Shown piece after piece: positions 8,514-17,425 of a DNA stretch of 64,000 nucleotides (position 1 is the first letter of the stretch; every line of letters starts with the position of its first letter). This DNA is from Pseudacidovorax sp. NFM-22 (GTDB lineage Bacteria > Pseudomonadota > Gammaproteobacteria > Burkholderiales > Burkholderiaceae_C). The DNA lies in assembly GCF_021401245.1 (NCBI RefSeq), contig NZ_JACBFY010000006.1, positions 248,001-312,000 of the forward strand, in the 5' to 3' direction. A model generated the notes under the pieces. It was not told the DNA's origin. It saw only the letters and a program-made list of their open reading frames with translations, and searched no databases. A program made the translations under genes and the position numbers.

Positions 8514-8878
8514 GGGCGCACCCCGCGCTGCGCGATGCCTTCACGCTCGCGCAGCTGCTGGGGTGCACCGTCGCCGGCCTGGCCCGGCAGAACCTAAGCG
8601 CGCAGGAGTTCGAGCATTGGCGAGTCATGATCAAAGCGGAGCAGTTGCATCCGCGCGTGGCACAGCTGCGCCACGCGCAGCTGCTGGCGGCTGCGTATCA
8701 GGGGCCGTCGACCCGGCGCGGGCAGCGCCGGCCGTGGGTTGCATCGGACTTCTCGGCGCCCGATCCCTGGGCGTCGGGGGGGGGCGATGCGGGTCAGGGT
8801 GGGTCCGTCCGGCGCGTCAGGAAGGGGCGCGACGTGCTTGCGATTGCCAGGGCCAGCCAGGCGGCGCGGCGCCGGTGA
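8097..8878 (+). CDS. Tail assembly chaperone GT, made by -1 frameshift
   Basis: The same start as the short chaperone, but read through a -1 slip at 8504-8510 into the frame that runs to 8878. The T part opens RAHPALRDAFTLAQLLGCTV and contains LSAQEFEHWRVMIKAEQLHP, a typical tail chaperone T sequence. It has no convincing start codon or ribosome-binding site of its own. In lambda, gpGT binds tape measure and tube protein during tail assembly. The expected product is about 260 residues. Confidence 0.8.
8504..8510 (+). promoter_or_regulatory. -1 ribosomal frameshift slippery heptamer A-AAA-AAC
   Basis: The heptamer is phased correctly (X XXY YYZ) in the gpG-like frame and lies one codon before its TGA. 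After slipping, the reading frame continues for about 120 codons with recognisable gpT-like sequence. GC-rich sequence downstream could form a stimulating structure, which I did not model. Confidence 0.8.
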
Positions 8879-8891
8879 GGGCGGGGGCGCG

Positions 8892-11168
8892 ATGACCGCA
8901 GAAATCTCGATTCTGTTGACGGCCAAGAACGCCACGAAGGGGGCGTTCGACTCACTGAACCGGGAGATCGACAGCGTGCTGTCGGGCGTGGGCTCGCTGC
9001 AGGGCGCGCTCGCTGGCGCCTTCGCGGGCCTGTCGATCTCCAGCGTCATGCAGAAGTTCTTGAACGAGACGCGCGACGCCGAGCAGGAGCAGGCCCAGCT
9101 CGCCGCCGTGCTTCGCTCGACAGGCGAAGCCGCAGGGTGGTCGCTCGATCAGCTCAATGACATGGCGACCGAGCTGCAGAAGAACAGCATCTTCAGCGAC
9201 GGCGACATCAACAAGGCGCAGACGCGACTCCTGAGCTACACCGGTATCGTGGGCGAACAGGTGCCCCGCGCCATGCAGGCGGTCATCGACATGGCTGCGC
9301 GCCTGGGCATGGACCTGAACCAGTCAGCCGAGACCATCGGCAAGGCGCTTGACGTGCCGAGCCAGGGGCTCACCGCGCTGTCGAAGCAGGGCTTTCGCTT
9401 CACCGACGATCAGAAAGAGTTGGTCAAGCAGTTGGAGGCCACGGGCAAGACGGCCGAGGCCCAAGGGATCGTCCTGCAGGCCCTGGAGTCCAGCTACGGT
9501 GGTGCCGCAAAGGCCGCCCGCGACACCTTCGGCGGGGCCATCAGTGCCCTGCAGAACAACATCGACAGCCTCATGACGGGTGACACCGGCAGCATGCGGG
9601 TGCTCAAGGAATCCATCGAGGGGCTCAATCAGCAGCTGGAATCGGACGATACGAAGCAGGCGTTTCAGACCCTGCTCGGCTGGCTCACGCAGGTATCCAA
9701 AGCGGCGATCCAGGCCGGTACCGACATCGTGGCGTTTGCGTCGAGCCCTGCCAAGGGAACGATCCTGTTCGACTACCTGGCCTCGGAGTTCGGCCTAGAC
9801 GGGCGTGTGAAGGGTGATCGGCTCGCGGGGTCGAACATCGCGGCGCGCAATCGAGAGATCGAGAACGCGAAGCGCTTCCTCGAAGCGGCAAAGACGGATG
9901 ACGAGCGGCAGCGCGCGCAGAAGATGCTTGATCAGTCATTGGCTGCGAAGGCCTATTGGCTGCGGCAGCAGCGCGACCAGGCGCTCGATCTCGTCGACAG
10001 CTATCCCGATCAAGTCGACCGCCGCATGCGCAAGGCGGACGACGGCAAGGGAAGGAAGGTGGCGACGGGAGGCGGATCAGGCTCCAGTACCGACAAGACG
10101 AAGGACCCTGAGGCCGCGGCGAAACGCTACCTTGAGACGCTCGCCAAGCAGGTCGAGAAGGCGCAGGACCTGAGTCAGGTCGAGCAGACGCTCGCCGAGA
10201 TCCAGCGCATCCGTAACAACGGGGGTGCTGTATCCCTTGCCCTTGAGCAGCAGTTGCTTCGCACCGCGGCCAACCTCGATGCGGCGGAAGAGAGAAAGCA
10301 GACCCAGAAGCAGACGGAGAAGGAGGACAAGGAGCGTCAGGCCGCCTATGAGAAGCAGCTTGACGAAGGGCGCCGCATCATGGAGCAGATGCGCACGCCT
10401 GCGGAGGCATATGCGGCTGAGGTGCAGCGCCTCAACGATCTCGTGAAGGCCGGCGCGCTCGATCAAGAGACCTATTCCCGCGCTGTGGCGGGCGCCTTCG
10501 GCTCCTATCAGGAGGCAGAGAAGGCGCTCAAGGCCATGAACAGCGAGGTCGATGACTTCGCGAAGCGCGCGGCCGGCAACATCCAGGACCAGATCGGCGA
10601 CGTCCTCTACAAGTCGATGACGGGCGACTTCGACAGCATCGGCAAGGCCTGGGGCCAGCTGCTCCTGCGCATGGTGGCCGAGGCCGCTGCCGCGAAGCTG
10701 TCGCGTGCCCTGTTCGGCGACCTTGTCGAAGGCGGCAGCGGCAGCGGTGTGCTCGGCTCCGCGTTGAAGGGGCTGGGGGGCCTGCTTGGCCTCAGTTCGT
10801 CGTCTGCGTCCGTCACCAAGGCGCTGGCCGCCGGCAATGCCGTGACCGATGCGGGTGGGGATGGCCTGGGCATCTTCATGAACCTGTTGAGCGGTGCGCC
10901 CAAGCTCGATACCGGCACCAACTACGTGCCCGAGGACATGCTCGCCGTGATCCACAAGGGCGAGAAGATCACGCCCGCACGCTACAACCGCGCCGCCGAC
11001 CCTGATGCGGCAGGCGGGGGCGGCATGGTCTTCGCACCCGTCCTTCACAACAACATCGATTCGCGCTCGGACAAGGCGTCCATCGTCCAGATCACGCAGC
11101 AGATCGTGGGCGAGTCGCTGCGCCAGTTCGCCGAGCAGCTCAAGCGTACCGGGGCCATTCCGTCATGA
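8892..11168 (+). CDS. Tail tape measure protein
   Basis: A 758-residue protein that sets tail length and is ejected ahead of the DNA. The N-terminal 250 residues are a typical tape measure start: EISILLTAKNATKGAFDSLN, NSIFSDGDINKAQTRLLSYT, TIGKALDVPSQGLTALSKQG and RFTDDQKELVKQLEATGK. A long Lys/Glu/Gln-rich coiled-coil stretch follows (about 330-560), then a Gly/Ala-rich region and a C-terminal DTGTNYVPEDMLAVIHKGEK segment, found near the end of many tape measures. The in-frame extension to 8739 overlaps the gpT frame; the ATG at 8892 after GAGGGCGGGG is preferred. The stop overlaps the next start. Confidence 0.9.
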   Translation: MTAEISILLTAKNATKGAFDSLNREIDSVLSGVGSLQGALAGAFAGLSISSVMQKFLNETRDAEQEQAQLAAVLRSTGEAAGWSLDQLNDMATELQKNSIFSDGDINKAQTRLLSYTGIVGEQVPRAMQAVIDMAARLGMDLNQSAETIGKALDVPSQGLTALSKQGFRFTDDQKELVKQLEATGKTAEAQGIVLQALESSYGGAAKAARDTFGGAISALQNNIDSLMTGDTGSMRVLKESIEGLNQQLESDDTKQAFQTLLGWLTQVSKAAIQAGTDIVAFASSPAKGTILFDYLASEFGLDGRVKGDRLAGSNIAARNREIENAKRFLEAAKTDDERQRAQKMLDQSLAAKAYWLRQQRDQALDLVDSYPDQVDRRMRKADDGKGRKVATGGGSGSSTDKTKDPEAAAKRYLETLAKQVEKAQDLSQVEQTLAEIQRIRNNGGAVSLALEQQLLRTAANLDAAEERKQTQKQTEKEDKERQAAYEKQLDEGRRIMEQMRTPAEAYAAEVQRLNDLVKAGALDQETYSRAVAGAFGSYQEAEKALKAMNSEVDDFAKRAAGNIQDQIGDVLYKSMTGDFDSIGKAWGQLLLRMVAEAAAAKLSRALFGDLVEGGSGSGVLGSALKGLGGLLGLSSSSASVTKALAAGNAVTDAGGDGLGIFMNLLSGAPKLDTGTNYVPEDMLAVIHKGEKITPARYNRAADPDAAGGGGMVFAPVLHNNIDSRSDKASIVQITQQIVGESLRQFAEQLKRTGAIPS

Positions 11169-11797
11169 GCGTGATCGTGGCACTTCCCGACGACATCAAC
11201 ATCGCCAGCATGGAATGGGGCCTGATGTCCTTCGACCTCGGCAACACCAATGGCGACACGGGCAGCACGCAGGTCGCCGTCCTCGGGCCGCAGCGCCGGA
11301 CGTGCGCCATCGTGAGCAACGAGCGCGAGGAAGACCCGGAAATGATGGCCCGGTGGCGGGTGCTGCTGCACGCCATGCGCGGACGCGTCGGCCGCATTGC
11401 CGTGTGGGACGTCCGCAGCCCGGAGCCGCGTGGTACCGCCCGCGGCGTGTGGACGGTGGCCGCGGCGACGGCGGCCGGTGCCACCTCCGTCACGCTAGCC
11501 GTTGCTGGCCAGAACGGCCGCACTGTGCTGATGGGGGATTGGGTCGGCGTGCATCAAGACGCGACGGGCGCTGCTCACCAGTTGCTGCACGTCCAAGCCG
11601 ATGCCGTGGCGCAGGACGGCACGGTGACGCTGCAGTTCGAGCCTGCCCTGCGCGTGTCGTTGGCTGCCGGCGCCGTGGTGGTGTGGGACCGGCCCACCTG
11701 CCTCATGCGGCGAACGAGCAACGAAACGAGCTGGAAGGACACGCCCGGCAACTTCCAGGGCGGGTACAGCCTGGATCTCATGGAGAGCTGGGAATGA
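11165..11797 (+). CDS. Distal tail protein, minor
   Basis: A 210-residue protein whose ATG overlaps the tape measure stop (ATGA). It is beta-rich with WARWRVLLHAMRGRVGRIAV-like and VWDRPTCLMRRTSNETSW segments, the latter typical of tail proteins downstream of siphophage tape measures. Its position corresponds to the lambda M/L region, so a role in building the tail tip is likely. I cannot name a specific family with certainty. The stop overlaps the following start codon. Confidence 0.65.
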   Translation: MSVIVALPDDINIASMEWGLMSFDLGNTNGDTGSTQVAVLGPQRRTCAIVSNEREEDPEMMARWRVLLHAMRGRVGRIAVWDVRSPEPRGTARGVWTVAAATAAGATSVTLAVAGQNGRTVLMGDWVGVHQDATGAAHQLLHVQADAVAQDGTVTLQFEPALRVSLAAGAVVVWDRPTCLMRRTSNETSWKDTPGNFQGGYSLDLMESWE

Positions 11798-12411
11798 CGG
11801 TCGCCGTCGACACGGACTTTGCCGCGCTTGCCGGCTCTGAGGTCTTCGGAGAGCTGACCCTCGTCGAGTTGCAGGCGACCACGGGGACGCTGCGCCTGAC
11901 GAATTGGCCGCTCGACGTGGAGGTGATGGGCTATACGTGGTCGGGCGTGGGCGGACTCGGCAAGATTGGCGAGATCCACGAGAGCGACGATGGCGCCGCC
12001 GAGAAGCTCACGCTGTCGCTGTCGCCGGTGCCGCTCGACATGCGCGCCTTCGCGCTGAGCGACCCCCACGAGTACCGGGACCGGCCCGCACGCATCTGGG
12101 TCGCCATGGTGAACCCACACACGATGCAGATCAGCGGCGCCCCGGTGTTGCGCTTCGCTGGTGTGATGGATCAGATGGCCATCGACCGCAAGGACCGCGA
12201 GGGCTCCATCGGCGTGACCTGCCGCACGGTGAGTTATGACGTGCGCAGCAACCCGGCCGCGCTGCGCATGAACCATGTCCAGCACATCGCGCGCTTCCCG
12301 GATGAACGGGGCTTCGAGTACCTGCAGAGCCTGGTGGGTAACCCCACCGTGTATGCCTCGCTCGCTTTCCAGGCGTACCAGTACATCCGCGGGATGTTGG
12401 GATATCGATGA
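11794..12411 (+). CDS. Tail-tip protein (DUF2163/gpL-like)
   Basis: A 205-residue protein starting at the ATG overlapping the preceding stop. LTLVELQATTGTLRLTNWPL, YTWSGVGGLGKIGEIHES and the RFPDERGFEYLQSL C-terminus match tail-tip hub proteins that precede the NlpC/P60-like and J genes in this phage type. It probably connects the tube to the tip. The tight chain of ATGA overlaps from 11165 to 12411 indicates translational coupling. An upstream in-frame extension is not used. Confidence 0.7.
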   Translation: MTVAVDTDFAALAGSEVFGELTLVELQATTGTLRLTNWPLDVEVMGYTWSGVGGLGKIGEIHESDDGAAEKLTLSLSPVPLDMRAFALSDPHEYRDRPARIWVAMVNPHTMQISGAPVLRFAGVMDQMAIDRKDREGSIGVTCRTVSYDVRSNPAALRMNHVQHIARFPDERGFEYLQSLVGNPTVYASLAFQAYQYIRGMLGYR

Positions 12412-12845
12412 TGGCGGACCTCGATGCTTTCATCGACGCGCGGCGCGCCGTGGCATTCGCCTACTTCAACCATGACTGCGCCCACGTGGCGGCGGACTGG
12501 GTGCGGGAGGCAACGGGCGTCGATGCGCTTGCGCCGCTGCGCTGCGATGGCGGGCCGCTCCACGGGGAGAGTCTGCTCAGGGCGCTGCGCTTCGTGCGCG
12601 AGGCGGGAGGGCGCGGGCCTGCTCGTGAGTGCTTTATCGCCGCGGGCGATTTCTTGCTCGGCCCGTCCGTGTCGGGGCTTGCGGCTCATCGCGGGGATGT
12701 TGTGCTTGTTCGCAGCGGCGGCCGAGTGGGGCGCGTTTCGGGGTATGGCTTCGGTGTTTGCACGGGCGCTCATGTTGTGGCGCCCGGGGTGGACCATTTG
12801 AGGTTCCTGCCGATCACAGCCGCGGAGGCCGCATGGCGCATCTGA
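12408..12845 (+). CDS. Tail-tip NlpC/P60-like protein (gpK-like)
   Basis: A 145-residue protein with YFNHDCAHVAADWVREATGV near the N-terminus. The Cys of HDC and a later His in a GAHVVAPG context suggest a papain-fold peptidase-like domain, and the gene order (L-K-J) agrees. In related phages the protein may locally open peptidoglycan at infection. The start overlaps the previous stop; ATG at 12408 and 12411 are both possible. Its 3' end overlaps the start of the J-like gene by 13 nt. Confidence 0.6.
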   Translation: MMADLDAFIDARRAVAFAYFNHDCAHVAADWVREATGVDALAPLRCDGGPLHGESLLRALRFVREAGGRGPARECFIAAGDFLLGPSVSGLAAHRGDVVLVRSGGRVGRVSGYGFGVCTGAHVVAPGVDHLRFLPITAAEAAWRI

Positions 12846-15800
12846 TCCGCGTGTTGTTGGTGCTCGGGGCGCTACTCGGCGCGACTGCTGCTCATGCTGA
12901 GGTGGTTTCTGGCTTCCTGGCAGCCATCGGCTCGATCACGGGTGCCACAGGCGCAGCTGCCGTCTCGGCTGGCCTCACCATCGTCACGACGGTGGTCAGC
13001 CTCGCGACCACGGCATACGCCAACAGCCAGGCGAAGCGCAAGGCACGGCAGGAGGCGGCGCGAAAGCTCGCACAGGACATCGCGAACCTTGCTGATCGAC
13101 GGGTCACGCTGCTGCAGAGTGATTCGCCGAATGCCGTGGTCTACGGTTCGCCGGGGCGGATCGGCGGAAGCATCGTCGCGATGGTCACCACCGGCGCAGG
13201 GGCGCAGCTCACCCATCTGGTGGTGATCTTCGCGGCGCACCCGTGCGAGGGCATCGACGAGATCTACATCGAGGACGATCCCGTCCAGGCCGGCCCGGAT
13301 GGCTGGACCACGAACGAGGCTTTAAGTCGCAAGCCCAGCGGCTTTCTCGACTACGACAACGGGCCGATGGTGCACGTCGGCATCCATCTATCCCCCGGCG
13401 GCGTGGACGTCGCGGATCAGTGGCTGATCGACCAGTGCAACGGTGCTATTGGCGGCGCGCCCGGCATGTGGACGGCCGAGCACCGGCTTTCGGGCTACAC
13501 CTATGCGGTGGTCACCGTCAACAAGGTGATGGAGCGCTTCCAGGGTGGCCCGCCCTCGATCTCGGCCAGGGTGCGCGGTAAGAACACGATCTATGACTTC
13601 CGCACCGGCACGCGCGGATATACCCGCAACCCCGCGCTGTGCCTTGCGGACTTCATCATGTCCCGGGAGGGGTACGGCGCGAGCATCAGCCAGATCGAGA
13701 CGGGCTCGGTCATTGCTGCGGCCAACGCCTGCGACTTCGAGGTCTACGGCTCCGAGGCCGACGACGACGGCGAGAACTACGGATGGTCCCGCGCCCGCTA
13801 TGTGTGCGATGGGATGTTCCGCAGCGATCAGGACCGGGATTCCACCCGGCAGCAGCTGGAAGACAGCATGGCCGGCTTCACGCTGCAGGCGGCGGGCGTC
13901 TGGCGCATGCAGGCCGGCGCCTGGAGCACGCCAGTGCTGGTGCTGGGCGACACCGACATGCTCGCGCCCACCAGCGTCGTGCAGACGTGCAACCCCGGGG
14001 AACGCGTCTACAACACCGCCCGCGGGACCTACATCAACGCCGAGCGCAACGGCGTGAGCGAGGACTTCACCGCGTACCAGAACGCGGTGTTCCTGGGCCT
14101 GGACCCACACGAGAAGGCTACGGATCTGGCGCTGGCCTTCACTGGCTCGCACGTGCGCTGCCATCAGCTGGCCCGCGTGCTGGTCGAGCGTAGCCGCGGC
14201 GGCCTGGTGCTCAAGATCCGACCCAAGATGCTCGCTTGGCACCTGCAGCCCGGCGACCGCGTGGTGTATTCGAGCGCCTTCTACGGCATCGAGAACAAGC
14301 CGTTCATCGTCACGGACTGGAGCTACACGCGGGGGGCGCCGCTCACGCTGGAGTTGCTGGAAGACGTCCCGGCCTACTACGACACGGCGGACGAGGTCCT
14401 AGCCGATGCGGCGCCGAACAGCAACCTCCCCAATCCGTATGAGGTTCCGCCGGCCCCGCAGAACCTGCAGGTCGAGAGCGGCCCGGATCAGCTCGCAGTG
14501 CAGGGCGGCAGTGTCATCGCGCGGGCGCGGGTCAGCTGGAACCGCTCGACGAGCAGCTTCGTCCTGAACGGCGGCGTGACCCGTGCGCAGTGGCGCGAGG
14601 GTGCCACGGACCCCAACGAGCCCGACCCGCCGGACGTGGCGCCGTGGAAGACGGTCGACCTGCCGGGCGATGCGGTGGAGACGTTCCTGCTCGGCCTGGA
14701 CGTGGGCAACGAGTACACGGTGCGCCTGCGCTTTCAGACGGCGTTCAATGCCTCGGCCTGGGCCTATGCCGGTCATCTGTTGAACGGCGCCGAGCCGCCG
14801 GCCGAGGTGGGCGACCTCACGCTGTCGGTCGAGGGTGACGGGATCTATGCGCGCTGGAGCCCGCCGGCGGGCGTGGACCTGATCGAGTGGGACCGCACCC
14901 GCATCGGCCGCGGCGACACGCCCGAGGCCGCCGGCGGCGATGTGCGCTTCGACGGCCATGCCACGGGCGCGAACATCGGGTGGTTTCCCGCGGGCCTGCA
15001 GACGGTGTGGGCGGTGCACTACAGCCGCAGCGGCCAGGGCTCGCAGCCGTCCAGCGCATCGCTCGATGTGCTCCTGCCGCTGGCTCCCGACGTGAGCGAT
15101 TCCACGCAGGGCCGGTCCGTGTCGATCAGCTGGGGCGATTGCCGCACCACGCAGCCGATCCGCGAATACCAGATCCGCAAGGGCGACCCGCTCGACGCGG
15201 CCGAAGAGATCGCGAGAACCAACTCGCGAACCTTCACGCGCGTGGAGCAGGAGGCCGGCCTGCACCGCTACTGGGTGCGGGCCGTCGACATGGGCGGCAA
15301 CGTCAGCGGCTGGGGCACGACCGAGGCCATGGTCCTGCCGCAGCTCGACGATGTGCCCAACATCGCCCAGTACGTCGAGCTCGTGGACACGCGCCTGCAG
15401 CGGGTGCGGGACGAACTGGCGGCGCAGACGGCCTCCGGAATCCTTCGCAGCGAACGGGCGGTGACGGAGGCGCGCAAGTCCTCGACCCGCATGAGCACGA
15501 TCCTTGAGGCCAAGGTCGACCACAACTATGCGATCTATGCGGCCCAGGTGGAGGCGCTCGTCGCTGCGGACGAGGCGCTGGTGACGCGGACTGAGCTTCT
15601 GTCTGCCGGCCTGGCCGATGCTCGCGCCGACATCCTCGAAGAGCAGACCGTGCGCGCGACCGCAGATGCCGCGTTCGCCAGCTCGCTGGAGGTTGTGGTC
15701 GCCCGTGTGGGCGACATTGAGGCCTCCTATGTCAATGAGACCGAGGTCAACGCGACGGTCAATTCGGCCATCGCCACGAACAACACCTATCTGCAGTCGG

Positions 15801-16486
15801 CGGTGGGCCCCATCGGCGAGCTGTCGGCCACGGTCAGTTCAGTGTCGACCACGATGGCGAGCCTGGACGGCAACGTCGCCGCGCAGATGATGCTCAAGAC
15901 CGAGATTTCCGCTGCGGGTAAACGCGTGATCGCCGGCATCAAGTCCAGCGTGTCGAGCACCAATGGCGGCGCGGACGTGCAGTCGGAGGTGGTGGTGCTG
16001 GCGAATCTGTTCCGCGTCATGAACGATCTGGGGTCGGGGATGGATGCGCCCTTCAAGGTGCAGGACGGCCGGACCTACATCGACATGGCCATGATCCGGA
16101 ACGCGGAGATCGACACCTTGAAGGTGGCGGGCGGTGCCATCGTGGCGCCGGCCTTCGCCAGCGGATCGGGCGCCGCCTCTGTCAGCTTCACGGTGCCTGG
16201 GGGGCAGATCTGGGAAGTCTTCTCCGTCGCTGAATTCGGCCAGCAATCAGGCTGGGGTGCCATGGGCGCGGCCTCTCAGACGCGATCCCTGACGGGCGCC
16301 GGCATCAGCGTGGTCTATCCCGACGCGCAGTGGCAGGACGTGGGCGAGGGTGGCGGCAACGTCTACCGCTTCCCGGCTTCCATGATGACGGGGGTCGCCT
16401 CCTTTGGTCCCGGCTTTCATACGGTCACGGCGGTGGGCGGTGAGACGACGCGGCTCGCGGTGTTCATTGGAAAGCGAGGCGGCTGA
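12833..16486 (+). CDS. J-like host-specificity / central tail fibre protein
   Basis: A 1217-residue tip protein. It begins with a signal-like hydrophobic segment (MAHLIRVLLVLGALLGATAA) and a second hydrophobic stretch, then a positively charged helix. The body contains LQSDSPNAVVYGSPGRIGGS and the J-type hub region (ARYVCDGMFRSDQDRD, LVERSRGGLVLKIRPKMLAW), fibronectin-III-like repeats around residues 540-840, a long coiled coil (about 840-1000), and a DUF1983-like distal part (VQSEVVVLANLFRVMNDLG). It probably determines host contact together with the tailspike. The start is the ATG at 12833; the open frame further upstream is not needed. Confidence 0.88.
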   Translation: MAHLIRVLLVLGALLGATAAHAEVVSGFLAAIGSITGATGAAAVSAGLTIVTTVVSLATTAYANSQAKRKARQEAARKLAQDIANLADRRVTLLQSDSPNAVVYGSPGRIGGSIVAMVTTGAGAQLTHLVVIFAAHPCEGIDEIYIEDDPVQAGPDGWTTNEALSRKPSGFLDYDNGPMVHVGIHLSPGGVDVADQWLIDQCNGAIGGAPGMWTAEHRLSGYTYAVVTVNKVMERFQGGPPSISARVRGKNTIYDFRTGTRGYTRNPALCLADFIMSREGYGASISQIETGSVIAAANACDFEVYGSEADDDGENYGWSRARYVCDGMFRSDQDRDSTRQQLEDSMAGFTLQAAGVWRMQAGAWSTPVLVLGDTDMLAPTSVVQTCNPGERVYNTARGTYINAERNGVSEDFTAYQNAVFLGLDPHEKATDLALAFTGSHVRCHQLARVLVERSRGGLVLKIRPKMLAWHLQPGDRVVYSSAFYGIENKPFIVTDWSYTRGAPLTLELLEDVPAYYDTADEVLADAAPNSNLPNPYEVPPAPQNLQVESGPDQLAVQGGSVIARARVSWNRSTSSFVLNGGVTRAQWREGATDPNEPDPPDVAPWKTVDLPGDAVETFLLGLDVGNEYTVRLRFQTAFNASAWAYAGHLLNGAEPPAEVGDLTLSVEGDGIYARWSPPAGVDLIEWDRTRIGRGDTPEAAGGDVRFDGHATGANIGWFPAGLQTVWAVHYSRSGQGSQPSSASLDVLLPLAPDVSDSTQGRSVSISWGDCRTTQPIREYQIRKGDPLDAAEEIARTNSRTFTRVEQEAGLHRYWVRAVDMGGNVSGWGTTEAMVLPQLDDVPNIAQYVELVDTRLQRVRDELAAQTASGILRSERAVTEARKSSTRMSTILEAKVDHNYAIYAAQVEALVAADEALVTRTELLSAGLADARADILEEQTVRATADAAFASSLEVVVARVGDIEASYVNETEVNATVNSAIATNNTYLQSAVGPIGELSATVSSVSTTMASLDGNVAAQMMLKTEISAAGKRVIAGIKSSVSSTNGGADVQSEVVVLANLFRVMNDLGSGMDAPFKVQDGRTYIDMAMIRNAEIDTLKVAGGAIVAPAFASGSGAASVSFTVPGGQIWEVFSVAEFGQQSGWGAMGAASQTRSLTGAGISVVYPDAQWQDVGEGGGNVYRFPASMMTGVASFGPGFHTVTAVGGETTRLAVFIGKRGG

Positions 16487-17079
16487 TGCTCATGCGTCCT
16501 TTCGTCATCGTCGACGAGTGCGGCCGGCAGGTCATGGCGGGCATGAGCCCGCAGCCGCCGGCATGCCCCGCAGGCTGCACGCTGCTCGGCCTGGAGCCGC
16601 CCACGCCTGCGTCCTTCTGGGATTTCGCTGCGCAGGACTGGCGCGAGCCGGCGCCGCGGCCCACGGCGCACCACGTCTTCGATTGGGCGGCCCATGACTG
16701 GATCGACCCGCGCACGGTCAAGGAAGTGCGGGCGGCCCAGCTGCGGGCACTCAATGCCGCCTTCGAGGCCGCCGCAGCGGCGCTGACGGCCGGCTATCCC
16801 GCGTCGGAACGCCAGACCTGGCCCCTGCAGCAGGAAGAGGCCATGGCCTGGCACGGGAATCCTGGCACTCCCACGCCCTACCTCGACGGCATTGCGGCCG
16901 TGCGTGGCATCGCGCCCGAGGACATGCGCGCCAAGACGCGGGATGCCGTCCTGCAGTGGCGCGCCGCCAGCCAGCAGCTCGTGGGCCTTCGCCAGCAGTT
17001 GCGCGATGCCATCCAGTCGGCCCTGACCGCTGAAGAGATCGAGGCCATCACCTGGCCGCCGTCCAACCTCCCCACCTGA
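16486..17079 (+). CDS. Tail fibre assembly-type protein (DUF4376-like)
   Basis: A 197-residue protein overlapping the J-like stop by 1 nt. The N-terminal half is Pro/Trp-rich (SFWDFAAQDWREPAPRP, HHVFDWAAHDWIDPR). The C-terminal half is helical with AFEAAAAALTAGYPASERQT and WPLQQEEAMAW, the usual signature of the C-terminal domain of tail-associated DUF4376/fibre-assembly proteins. It probably helps fold or attach a fibre. An alternative ATG two codons downstream is possible. Confidence 0.7.
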   Translation: MLMRPFVIVDECGRQVMAGMSPQPPACPAGCTLLGLEPPTPASFWDFAAQDWREPAPRPTAHHVFDWAAHDWIDPRTVKEVRAAQLRALNAAFEAAAAALTAGYPASERQTWPLQQEEAMAWHGNPGTPTPYLDGIAAVRGIAPEDMRAKTRDAVLQWRAASQQLVGLRQQLRDAIQSALTAEEIEAITWPPSNLPT

Positions 17080-17086
17080 CACCATC

Positions 17087-17425
17087 ATGAGCAACGTAGA
17101 CACCCTTCCGATCATTGGGCTCCAGAAGCCCACCAAGTGCATGCGCACCGGCGCCGCCGCCACCTGGCACGAGGTCCACCTCTATCAGGTCAATGTGGTG
17201 GCCGGCTCCACGGTCGCGACCCTCGGCTCCTACGCCTCGCGCGAGGACCGCGACAACGGCTTGAATCACCTCAGCCACGTCAGCGCGCAGATCCCGGGCA
17301 CGCCGACTGGTGACGCCGTGCAGTGGATCTATGCGCAGCTGCTGGCGAGCAGCTCGGAGAAGAACGTGCTGGCCGGTGCCACGGCCGTGCGGGTGCAGGC
17401 GCTGCCGGCGCCGGAGGCCGACTGA
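17087..17425 (+). CDS. Phage hypothetical protein
   Basis: A 112-residue soluble protein between the fibre-assembly-like gene and the tailspike. Its start is 7 nt after the preceding stop, and its stop overlaps the tailspike ATG. The sequence has a beta-rich N-terminal half (EVHLYQVNVVAGSTVATLGS) and a helix near the C-terminus. I do not recognise a family. Its position suggests a structural or assembly role at the tail tip. Confidence 0.6.
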   Translation: MSNVDTLPIIGLQKPTKCMRTGAAATWHEVHLYQVNVVAGSTVATLGSYASREDRDNGLNHLSHVSAQIPGTPTGDAVQWIYAQLLASSSEKNVLAGATAVRVQALPAPEAD

